A DNA stretch of 64,000 nt from Syngnathus acus. Lineage: Eukaryota > Chordata > Actinopteri > Syngnathiformes > Syngnathidae. The notes beneath the pieces are model-generated. The model was not told the DNA's origin. It saw only the letters and a program-made list of their open reading frames with translations, and did no database searches. The translations under genes and the position numbers were made by a program. Of the stretch, positions 47,600 to 58,432 are shown piece after piece; the stretch's first letter is position 1; each line of letters starts with the position of its first letter. The DNA lies in NCBI RefSeq assembly GCF_901709675.1, contig NC_051097.1:5520039-5584038 (forward strand), given 5' to 3'.

Positions 47600-50030
47600 C
47601 ATGTCGTCGTCATAACACAATAACAACAATACACATCGGCTGTCCTGTAATCGCTCTGATTTTGATTTCGACAGCATGCTATAGTCACTCCGGTGTGATG
47701 CAACAGAGCAATAAAGTTAATATGACTGAATGTTGATATTTATTAATAAAACAGTCCACGCACAAGTTAAATATTTCTTTTACACGCCTGTTCACTTACT
47801 GATGTCACATGCTTGTTGCATCAGTTTCCATGATCTGAATAACAATGACTAACGTCTCCAATTCTAGAGTGAATAATAAAAAATAATTTTACATCTTCCA
47901 AGGGTTGTCATGACCTTCATGTTAAAGATGAATTGTATTTTTATTTTTTATTTTTTTTAGTCGATGGCCAACTCTGGTAACGGTTGCCATGGGTTTGTCG
48001 TGTTTTATGAACATTTATGAGCGAGGAGATTTCTACTGTAATTCACTGCTGCATTACACTTATATTGATTTGTGCTTGGCTTCTTCCATCTGTTTGTCTT
48101 TTGATGGTATTTGCATATTCAGTGCTAATGATTTCCATGTGATCTTTTAATTTATTTCATACTCAAAAGTCAGTAGCGATAGTTTGACATTTTTAACATG
48201 AAAGTTCAAAATTAAAAGATTGATGAGTTGTTGTTAGCTTAGCCTAGCATCAACATTGCAAAACATGGCAACCGTAGCAAAAGCCGTCAAAGCCTTTGAA
48301 CACGTTCAAATGCAGTTTTCCAAATTAGCTATGACAACGCTGGCGAGTTTTTCGAGCAGTTTTGGTTTGTTTGTGGTCTGGAGCCGCCGCGCCAAACGCT
48401 AAGCTAAGCAATCCCGAGTCCCTGGCTAGCGTTGGAAGATTTAGCATGCAAATATAAGAGAGATGTCATGTCAAATTTCCCGAAGGCGCTGGTAGCCAGC
48501 CACAAGGCAGCGCATCAGATGCACCGCTATGACCCATCTTTAATTTATTATCAGGGTTTTCGCTGCCGCTGCTAACTGCTACCCACTAACCACCTTGGCC
48601 CATTCGCCAAACTAAAGTTTGTCTTTTATTTTTATAAAAATGAAACCCTGCTCAAAGTAGACTTCTAACTAGACTAGATCTCGGGCTGGCAGTTAATCGA
48701 TTTTAAACTGGGTTTATTGGTGTGGAGTCTGTACGATGTATTTTAGTAATTTCCGTAGTTCAAAGCACATCCGCTGATGATTAGAACTTCACTAAAAACA
48801 TAGCCGCGAGCAAGTTTATCGTCAGAATTGCCAAATTTGTGTCTTGTCTTTATATTTAGTGAATTTCTCAATCCCTTAAGCCACTATTTTCAACAAAGTC
48901 ACGAATGACAATGATATTGTTTCACTATTATGACCAGAAAGGAGCACAGTGGAAGGCAATCCAAAAATCTGTTGCGCTGAACATTTCCAAAGATAATGGC
49001 CGTTTACAGGTTGCAAGAGTGACATGTTAGTCATCTTGACTCAGAACGCTGCATGAGAAAAGAACGTGAGAGCAGGAATGGGTTAGGATGTGACTATTGT
49101 TGAATATTTAAAATTTTAATTTATACATATGCTTTGTTTTGTTAAAGGGGAAAACTTATTTTCACATTAGTAAAGAAATCAAATGTTTGATTATATCTGT
49201 GAACATTGATTTAAGATAAAACTGTAGGAAAATTTAGTTAAGCGATAAAAAGCCTGTTTGACATTAGGTGAAATAAAGTCAATCCCAGAAGGAAAACAAA
49301 AATCGTATTTTTTTAATGATGTCGTATTTTTTTCAATAAGCAAGGAAAATATTAATTAAAATCAGGATAAAGATTTCTGTTAAAAATAATTGATTCCGTA
49401 GTGATCAGGATGCCTAACATTGTAATATATTTTCTCATTAGCTTCACATTTTTAAACGACGGTTGGAAAAGTATCAAATGATTATAAGTGGTATAGGTTG
49501 CGCCAGGAAGGTCTATTTTACGACATTGTATTCCATGTTTAAGTATTTCTTTGAGCCAAAACTCTGCGACACCACGATTGAGTTCACTAACTGGTGGCCC
49601 ATCTGGTTTGAATAACCCCCAAAACCCCCCTAAAACTCCCTATCCTCCTCCTCCGCATGATGTCAATAATACGTCAAAGCGGAGAGGCAATCACTTAAAT
49701 TGAGCCTGTCAAGCGATTGCCTTTTGCTCAACGTTCCAGCGGGGACCATCCGCCTGAGATAATTTGTAGTTTGATTAAGGTTACCGCAAAATGCCATATC
49801 CTATTACGTACAAAGTGAGCTCGCTAGCCCATTACTGAAGGTATACTGTACTGTAATAAATATGGAACGGGGGAATGAAAAGTGAAGATTTAGACGTCAG
49901 ATTTATGTGAAAACGTTAATCTTTATACCTTAGTGGTTGGAAGAAATATTGTTGATGTTTCGGCTCTCTTATTGACCGTCGGATTTATTGCAAGGTCTAA
50001 ACTGTAGATCTTTCTGCTGCATCAACACAT
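47600..50030. other. Gene-free stretch
   Basis: AT-rich, with no supported gene, element terminus or long simple repeat. Confidence 0.4.
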
Positions 50031-50049
50031 TTAAGGAGACAGTATTTAT

Positions 50050-50225
50050 TTCTGCCATTATTTTTAACCATTTAAAGCAGGTCCCTGGTGTCTTAATAAT
50101 ATCCGTTTGACATGCTTTGGTCTAAATAACCAAAATGTGCACAAATTAGAGTGTGCTGATGAAGGCGGAAGAACCCGCCGAAACATGTCAGGTAAATGAA
50201 CCTAAGAAATTTGTTTGATATAGAA
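50050..50225 (+). repeat. Dispersed repeat carrying a hammerhead-like motif
   Basis: Contains CTGATGA (50156-50162), a 5-bp stem GGCGG/CCGCC (50164-50168 and 50175-50179) and GAAAC (50180-50184), followed by ATGTCAGG. This is the order of the core of a type I hammerhead ribozyme, as found in Penelope-like retroelements. One extra A (50163) lies between the core and stem II, and stem I is not convincing. If related, this copy is probably inactive. Confidence 0.38.
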
Positions 50226-52210
50226 GAACCAGTGAAGTAAATTAGAGTGCAGTACACTTTACCTACACTCTAAACAGTCCTGTTGAAATCAGTCTTTTTC
50301 AGGGCACTCTGTGCCAAGCAAACTTTAATCACACTGACCCCCCTTAACTTCAGCGTGTGCACTTCGGGAGTAGCTAATAGTTGCGCATTTTGGGTTCTAA
50401 TGTTTTAAGCCTGAATTGGAATTTTACATTAAACTGTCGAGCGCATTCAAATCTCATGAGGCAGTTAAAAATAACATATAGCATATTTAAGACAGTTGAG
50501 GATAATCACGCTTTTGCTGACTTTAATTAGAAGAGGGAAAATGCCCAGTTATCAGCATGCACTGCAAATATTCTGGCCTGGATGACTTGGTTATGTAATT
50601 TCACACTTAATGGGCGGGCAGTCACTCCAGGGACTCAACTATTTGTATACAAGCAATTAGGAAGTCAAATTTTCATAACATGTTCCCATTACGTACCCAC
50701 GTTTTCTGTTGTTATTGTCCACGTGCCACCTCATCCCCAAGAGTGGTCGCCCCCAATTTGCCGGCATGTTTCCAGACAAACCTGGAACAAAATGGGAATA
50801 GATGAAAAAGGTCACACATTCCCAAGTTCTCCCAACGGGAAAACAGGCAAGTCCGCCGCGCCTGCTCTGGAACGTGCAGGGCCTCGTACGCAGGCCGCAA
50901 TCTGACAACAATTATCACATGAATGTCAGCATATCATAATGCCACTTGGAGATGGTCCGCAGATGATTTGGAGCTGGAAAAACTATCCAGAATTCCAACG
51001 TCTCCGATCAATCAAGTCAAAACGTAACAGCAGAGCTGCATCGGGAATACGTCGACACCTGATCAGCCCGCCTCTGGATCTGGGAATTGTGATCTCTTGC
51101 AGAAGCACAACTTGAATCCTCGTATGTTTCCATAGGAACCTTGCTAACGTCATAAAGCTGTGGTTTCGCTTTACTGGCAAGCTTTAACATCGTTTGTTTT
51201 TTTTCAAATTGGATTGTTCATATGTTGCTCTGGAGGAAACTTTTTTTTGAATGGAAGCATGCATGCTGGCCCCGGGAAGAATAATGGCAACATTTAACGA
51301 ACGATAACCGCTTTGCTGGCTTCAGGCGCCGCTCGGATTGAGTTGCCGGATAGCCAAGTCACATGGCTGGATATGTTAAAAGAGGCCTCATGTGATTGTC
51401 TCGTTTTCTGTTTTTGTTGTTAGCCGGTGACTTGAATTGGCGAGAGAAGCCATTAATGAGCTTGTAAAGGGTCGTTAATTTAGGGGACCCTCAATTTAAG
51501 GCGAAGTTTTGTTCCGGCGCCTCGATTTATGTTTGGTTCGTTTCCTCACTGGCTATCGTTCTATTTCACGTCACAATCAAGGAGCTCGGGGCTCGCTTGT
51601 TGATAACGTACAAAAATATTGAAGAGGTCTAACATCAACTATTGTCATTCCTCGCATTTTCCTCATCAGATCATGGCGGGAAAAAATACTTGCTCTTCAC
51701 ACATCTCACACCACAAGATAATCACTCTGGGTAATCTTTTAGAGACATCCAATAATTGAATACTTATTGAGCTTGATTGGAGGGTGAGAAAATGCTAAAG
51801 GTCAGGCTAATTAGTGGTATGCGTGTAAGCCACTGAAGAAAGTTTATTTCTGTAACTGCAACGTCAGTGCAGAACTACGCCCAGAATGGCGCGAACCAGC
51901 CAACCTGATGTTTATCTACACTCACATAGTTTATCCAAACATTTTTGCACTTTTTGTGTCAAAACAGATGCTGACTTGGAAAAAAATATCATCCAAAGTT
52001 TTTTTTTTTTTTTTTTTTTTAGATCTTCCTGAGTTCTGTCGAGGCTTTGCTGCAAAAAGCATAGAGCTGAAGTAAAGAAATTGAATTCCCTCATGAGGAA
52101 AGAATCACGTTCATTAAAATCTTTAGATGTGGAGGTGGCTGGAAAGCGGCCAGAAAACCAAAGGTGTCAAATCCAGGTTCTAAAACCAAACTGGCAAGGT
52201 TTCTACTTTC
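50226..52210. other. Gene-free stretch
   Basis: No supported gene. A T-run of about 22 lies at 51999-52020. Open frames on both strands at 50582-50918 are mutual shadows with no known match. Confidence 0.4.
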
Positions 52211-52214
52211 TCGA

Positions 52215-52335
52215 CCTGGATTTGACGCCTCTGCAGAAAACCCACACAACCACGGGAGCAACAGCCACACAAGAAGGCCCAAGCCAAAATTCTAACCTGT
52301 GACCTCTCAGCTGTGGAGCACATGTATGTGCTAAC
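52215..52335. repeat. Fish dispersed repeat fragment
   Basis: GCAGAAAACCCACACAACCA, then AACCTGTGACCTCTCAGCTGTGGAG and ATGTGCTAACCATTGCCAC match words of the copy at 47385-47590. Confidence 0.48.
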
Positions 52336-52857
52336 CATTGCCACAACTATGTTTATATGACCTAAAACATCGGCTGTACAGTTTATAAAGCTTAAATAAC
52401 AGTTGGAGCCTGGAAGAAATGTATTCGCTTGACATCACTTCCTACGGGACCAATTGTTTCATAATTAGAACAACTTGGAAGTCAGCCAGTGTGGCAAAAA
52501 AAAATGGTTGGAAAAAGAACATATTTCATCGTTGTTATCATTACTATTGCGGCACATTTCAACTTGAGCGTCCACAGATTTAGAGAAATCTCCCTGGCCG
52601 ATTGCATTTTGTTTCATCATCACTGGCCTGAAAAACATGTTAATCGGGCCCAAATGTGATTCGTCAATCCCGGCACACCTTGAGATGAGTGTCGTAGCAC
52701 TGCCGAGGAACGGGAAGTACTCTCACTTACAAATGAAGGTTAAAGCAGGCTGGAAGTCGTAGAAAAATCAATTCTGCGACTTCCGTGAGCCTTGATGCCG
52801 TCCAAGTTGAATCAATAAGGTGAGCTCATGGGAAGTCCCTGACTCTCCCACGTCCGA

Positions 52858-53340
52858 CAGACAGCGTTTGCCTCGCTGGAGTCGCGGGGGCTTTGCTTTT
52901 TAGAGGCTTCTAATCCTGGCCACATCCCCTCCCTCCATCCCTCCCACCCACCCACCATCATCACCACTGTCTCCACACACCCCCGCTGTCTGCTGATGTA
53001 CCCTCATTCCCTCGATGATGCATCGCAAACATGCCCGGTGAGAGAGTCCAAGCCTGCATAAACTTTCTCCTCCTGCTGCCTGGCCTGTGTCATGTGACCA
53101 GGAAGTGCTGCTCCCCCTTCATTTCCCCTCCTGGCAGAGAGGAAACATTAATGTAGCAGAGAAAGGGATTGGAGAGGGGGAGGGCGGCGCTGGGATCCGT
53201 GACGTCCGCAGTTAAAAATAACCGGCATATTTAAGACAGACGAGGAATCCCGGAGCAGGCAGAGGCCGGACAGCCGGCGGCCCGGCGGGAGCTCCTTCGC
53301 CCTGCGACGTCCTGCAATGCCAACGGAAGCCACAGCGCTT
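52858..53340. promoter_or_regulatory. GC-rich candidate enhancer or alternative promoter
   Basis: A sharply GC-rich island in AT-rich DNA, 4.7 kb upstream of the klf start. It holds GTCATGTGAC (E-box, 53089-53098), a nearby AGGAAGTG (ETS), GGGCGG near 53182 (Sp/KLF), TGACGTC (CRE half, 53200-53206), TTAAAAATAA (MEF2 consensus, 53212-53221) and ATATTTAAG (TATA-like, 53227-53235). Site clustering and composition suggest a regulatory element. No coding frame is recognisable. Klf2 and klf4 are known MEF2 targets, so a link to the klf gene is plausible but not shown. Confidence 0.42.
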
Positions 53341-53349
53341 AGTCAGTTA

Positions 53350-55220
53350 GACGTGACAGCACCTTGTGGTCCACCATAAACCTCGTTCATATGGCTCGCA
53401 CATCAGACACAAGTCATTCCACATTTTAATTGCGCATTTCCTGAAATGTTTTAGTCAACCACGCACACACCAAAATGACAAAATGTAAGAGAATTATTTT
53501 AAAGGCATCAGACAGGCCAACAAGTTCAATTAGAATGAGTGTTTTATCATTTTGATCAAAAAGGGTGATTGGATAGTTGCCAAATGAGTTTTACAGTGCT
53601 TAACTTAGTTTCACACTTGAATGAGCGTTAAATAGGCAACAGTTAATTCCTGCAATGGATTATTTATATATCCATTTATTTCCAATGGGGTTAAAGTGGT
53701 TTTTAAAAAAAGAAACAACATTGAGTTTTTTGAGGCGGGGACTGAATTCTTTATTCAGTCAAGAGACTATTAAAAACCATTTTGGTCATGTAGAAAAAAC
53801 ACTTTTTCTTTTCACTTTACATAGCGTGGCGGAGGGGGCATGACTCGGCTTTCAGGAATTAGTGCAAGAATGACAACTATTTCTAATAATTACTGAACGG
53901 CATCCGGACTGGAGTGGCCCTGCAACGCTCGTTTGAATATCTTCAGTCCTAATCTGCCGCTACTCAAATTTACTCGGTGACCACTGACACTGTTTACAGT
54001 TCACCTGCAAAAGCATTAGCGGGGAGCATTAGTATAATGGCTAACACCTGAGCTAACATAATGTGATAAAAGGGCGCTCGTGTCATGTCACAGCTAATGA
54101 ATGGAAAATGTTACACCTCTTAACTTATTCATGCCACTATAATAATAATCAAAGCCGTAAGCAGGGCCCTTGCGCCCCCTTTTCCACAACAAATCTTCCA
54201 AATGATCGTCCAATATTGACGCCATCCTTTGGACACATTAGACGCTAAAAGCAAAAGGAAAAACGTGGCCATTTAGCAACACCAATCTGTCTAGGAGTTT
54301 GCCAAAGCGCAAGTCCTGGTATTCGCCTAAAATGGCTGCTTCAAACTAAAATGGCTGACTTCCTGTTCAGTTCAGGGGTGCCATTGAGTAAATTTTGAAG
54401 GGATCGCTCAGGGAAGACCAAAATAGATGCATTTTTGCCAGGATACACACCCATGCCAAATTTGCAAAGCTTTTAGGCCACAAAAAAAGATGAATCTGTC
54501 GGAAGAGTAATAGTAAATGCAACAATTCAAATGTAATAATACTGTTATGATCTCAATCTCTCCACATCTCATTCCTGCGCAGTGCTCTCGTCAGAGTGGT
54601 GAATTTATGATCAATATTTGGCTTGTTGTGCTTTAAAATATGATTCATGCTGGGTGGGCTCCGGAATTCCAAAAGTTAGATAGAGCCAAGGCACCACAAC
54701 AAGAAACATAAATCAACCCGTTAATGAAGCAAGCCGCATTTGTTCTTTTGGGCCAATTGGGATTATTGATATAATCATCATCTTGTAACAATTCATTCAT
54801 GACCACTACTTTCCAGGATGTGACTTCTGCCAAAGATCAATAATCCAAATTAAAATGGCATCTCATCCTTTGATTTTAATTCCATGTCATTCAAAAAGCA
54901 GCAAACTGTTTCATGCGAACTGGATTTGGTTAAAGAATTTATACAACATATGAAATAACGTCGACTGTCACAACAGCTATTATTAATAATAGTAATATAT
55001 ATGTCAAACACACTCCGCCCTAGGAAGTTAGTAAAATTTCAAAAGAATTTCTCCCATGAAATTAATCCGCCATCGTGTTGAAACCTTTATTAATTACAGA
55101 GGCAAGATAATATAAAGCCATATTCCTGATGTGTGTCAAGGCTTATAAACAATGAAACACTTTCATGACAAAGGTGGAGCTATATACACGTCTTTTTTTG
55201 ACATCTTCTTTTATATCCCA
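53350..55220. other. Gene-free stretch with a dispersed repeat
   Basis: At about 54305-54480, AAAATGGCTGACTTCCTGTTC and neighbouring words (GGGATCGCTCAGGG, ACACCCATGCCAAATTTG) resemble an abundant fish repeat. The rest is AT-rich, without genes. Confidence 0.42.
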
Positions 55221-55224
55221 TTTG

Positions 55225-55405
55225 CAGGTAAACTGGGGGTGGGCTACAACCTGGTCACAATCGCAAGGCACAAAAAAGACAAAGAACCGTGCGTACGGTC
55301 TTCCAAGACCCTAACGTGCATATTTTCAAGAAAGAGGAAGAAGCCAAAGTACTTGGAGAAAACCCAGCACATTTAACCCAGGACCTCGCAACTGTGAATG
55401 CCGGG
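55225..55405. repeat. Fish dispersed repeat fragment
   Basis: GGGCTACAACCTGGTCACAA followed by TCGCAAGGCACA, and TACTTGGAGAAAACCCAGCAC followed by CAGGACCTCGCAACTGTGAATG, correspond to the same repeat family as at 47385. The internal part is diverged. Confidence 0.48.
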
Positions 55406-57590
55406 AAAAGTATCAGAGGAGGTAAGCTGCTGGTGTCACATTCAAAATTATCAGGCCACACTGCTTTGTGTTGAAAGCAATTGTTGCCGTCATCTCATGC
55501 GAGGAGTTGCAGTGGCCATGTGAAGCGCTTGGATATATATCACTTATCAGCTCTACTAATATTAAATGAATCACCCTAAAAGATACTAAAAATAACGTGA
55601 GGTAACGTGTGACATCACGCCTGACGCTGGGTTTGAACTCTTGACTTTAAGGAGATAGTTCCTTTCGGAAAATAGTACTTTATGCCACAGTTCCGTTGTA
55701 TTTTACTCAGCAGGACACACTAAGCCTTCGTTCATTGTGTTGAAAGGAGGATAGAAAACAGCAAGACAGTGGTGTCATTTTCTCAGTCTTTATCTCTTTT
55801 CACTCTCCCCCCTCACCACTGTGCTTCTTATTGCCATGCTAAGCATGGATCATTTTCAAAAATTGCATTATCCGGCTACATAAAGAAGCAGGCTACAATG
55901 GCCGTAGCCCACATTGAACTAGCTTGGGGAGTACTCCAGGATAAAGCCATTGCCTTGTGTTTACAGGAGACATCCGAATGGGATGTTTAGACAGATTACC
56001 TAATAGATCGTGTGTATCCCCGCGGGATATGTTTTCTCTTCCACAAAATGTTTCTTTCCCACCACTGTCTTGCATGTGTTGGCCAACAAAAAAAAAAAAA
56101 GGAGCATGCACTCAGGTAATCTTAAAAAAAAAAAAAAAAAAACTACATTGACACTTCCAGTGTGTCCTGTTGGAATGACGGCAGTTTGTTGACATGCCCA
56201 AGGGACAAGATCCTGATGCAAGCAGGATGAGTGGCGGAGAGTTTTGTTTGCTCTCAAAACTTGGCCAATTGTAATTGTGTCGCAAAAAGACGATCGGGTG
56301 AGAGAGAGAGAGCGAACGAGAGAGAGAAAGAGGCTTGTGTTAGCTTTCTAGCTCTGAGCAAACACAAGCACTTCAAAACCAGTTCAAACGCAGCACTGCA
56401 AAGCGCTCACAGCCATTGTGATAGCTGCCCGGGTGAGTTTTTCTCATGACAGATTTTCATAACTCGCGATTCGAGTTAGTCTTGTGTTGTTGCAGGTGGT
56501 GGGAATTAGAAATTTCCTCTTCTGATGTAGTATCGATACCCAAGCGATACTATGACTCTCTGATTTCCAAGAAACCCCAATGACAAGTTAGCATTGTCTT
56601 TTAAGGTGGTTGGAAACATGGAAAGAAGTGTATAAAAAGTAAAATAAAACGATGTCTGTAATAACCAGCAGTATTTTATGGTGATTTTTGGCTACAATAA
56701 GTGTCAACACTGGCAGTGCCAGGATGTTTGCCTTGGGGCGGGGCAAGGATATCTCCGGGGGTCCGCTAAACATGCTTTTTATTTTATTTTTTATAAAGCC
56801 AAACAATTCTTCAAAAAACCTTTTATATAAAAAAATATTTATATATTTTTTATGGGGGACAGTAAAAGTCTTGAAAAAAATTACAGAAAAATCTGACAAA
56901 AGTCAATTATCTGGCCTGGCCCGCGATGTGGCGGTCCAGGGTCCCCACAGACCTCAAGCTCCACTAGTGAGTATCAAATATCAATTTTACGACATTTTAG
57001 ACAAGTTCGTGTTGTCTCTTTTGGTAGTACTGTATATAGACGTAAGATATTTTTTCTTTGTCCAATGAGATTTCAGCATTTATTTGCTGTCCCATGTAAC
57101 CTAAACTAAATTCGCATAGGGTTAGACTCAAAGATGCAAATCACCTCACTGGACCTCAAAGGCGTCAGCATTTCTCTGCCCTCTGATTGGTTGGCCACAG
57201 AAAACTTTCTTCAGCCAATTTTGCCAGGTTAAAAAAAACACCTGTATCTACACGCATTGATACATTTAATAAACGACATCTCTTGTGAGTATGCCATATT
57301 TTGCCATATTGTTAAATGAACATTAAATTGAATAGTATCGATGTTTTTTTTTTTTTTTTAAATCGCAACGTGAACAGGCTGGGGTGAATTTGTCCCCTCT
57401 TAAGGCAAACAGAAGAAATGCAACGAGGCAGCCATCGCTTACGAGTAAAGTCACCATACTATGGCGCCCCATTGTAAACGTGTAAATAAATAAGCGACCG
57501 TGTGACCCTCCTTGACACAATAAACGATTCTTCCGGTGAATAACTTTTTACAAGTCTTCAGCCACTTTTCACAAGACCAAGCGCAAAGTG
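55406..57590. other. Gene-free stretch upstream of klf
   Basis: Contains A-runs at 56088-56100 and 56124-56141, a GA-rich run at 56298-56332 and a T-run at 57344-57359. No supported gene. Confidence 0.42.
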
Positions 57591-58072
57591 CGCATGGGTA
57601 ACTGTTGCTAACACAAACAACGCGCAGCCTCGCGCTGCTCTTGTTTTGGACCCGGTTGCCGTTGGCGACGGGGTGGAGCCTCAGTCGGCGCTTTAAGAGA
57701 CACGACTCCGCGCGCAGCTCCCAGTCCACACGCACCAAGACGCGCTGCCACCGCTCATTTTGCGCGTGGCCAGCGAGGGAATCCCCCCCAACCCCCAGCC
57801 CCCACCAACACGGCCGGCGCCTTCGTGTCTTCCCACAACAAAAATAATCAGTAACCCACGCGTGGGGGACTTCTTATTTCGCAGTATGTCTTGACACAGC
57901 GGAACGGGGCTACTTTTTTAACAATCCTCACATTTTGCAACTTCGATCAGAACTTTTTCGTGAATGAGGTGACTTTTTTTTTTCTTTTTTTTAAGACCAC
58001 CACCAAGGACTTACAACATCAGGACCGGCACTTTATTTTTTGTTTTGTCGTCTATCTGTAGGCAGCCTCCAA
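57591..58072 (+). promoter_or_regulatory. Candidate klf promoter and 5' UTR
   Basis: GC-rich and rich in CG dinucleotides (GCGCGCAGC, CGCGTGG), ending just before the first coding exon. It includes an X-box-like RFX site, GTTGCC-GTT-GGCGAC at 57655-57669, and a CACCC-type element (GGGGTGG on the + strand) at 57671-57677 that KLF/Sp proteins can bind. No TATA box is obvious. The start site cannot be placed. Confidence 0.5.
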
Positions 58073-58093
58073 ATGACGTCGAGATGGCTTTAG
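58073..58093 (+). promoter_or_regulatory. Upstream ORF overlapping the klf start
   Basis: ATG ACG TCG AGA TGG CTT TAG: a six-codon upstream frame whose fourth codon contains the first base of the main ATG (58084), in a different frame. Its stop lies eight bases inside the main frame. The upstream ATG has A at -3. The main ATG (GAGATGG) has G at -3 and +4, a strong context, so leaky scanning or termination-reinitiation is likely if the uORF is in the mRNA. Confidence 0.6.
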
Positions 58094-58400
58094 GAGGGAC
58101 CCTGCTGCCATCCATTTCCACCTTCACCAGCCCCGCTGTCAAGACCAAAACCATAGTAAGTACCAACCTAGTGAGTACAACGACAACCTGATGGGTACAA
58201 CAATCTACTCTAGAGGAGTTGCGCTTTTCTTATAAAAGTGTCTGCAAGATCCAAAACACAAAAGAAGCTCACTCCCTGTGACACAAACTTATTTAACTAT
58301 AGCATGGTTTAAATTTCTTATGAGAACACTAATGACAGTAATGGCCAAAATGATCATAATTATTACACGAGATTGCACAATATCCACAAATGCTTTTATG

Positions 58401-58432
<32 letters not shown>

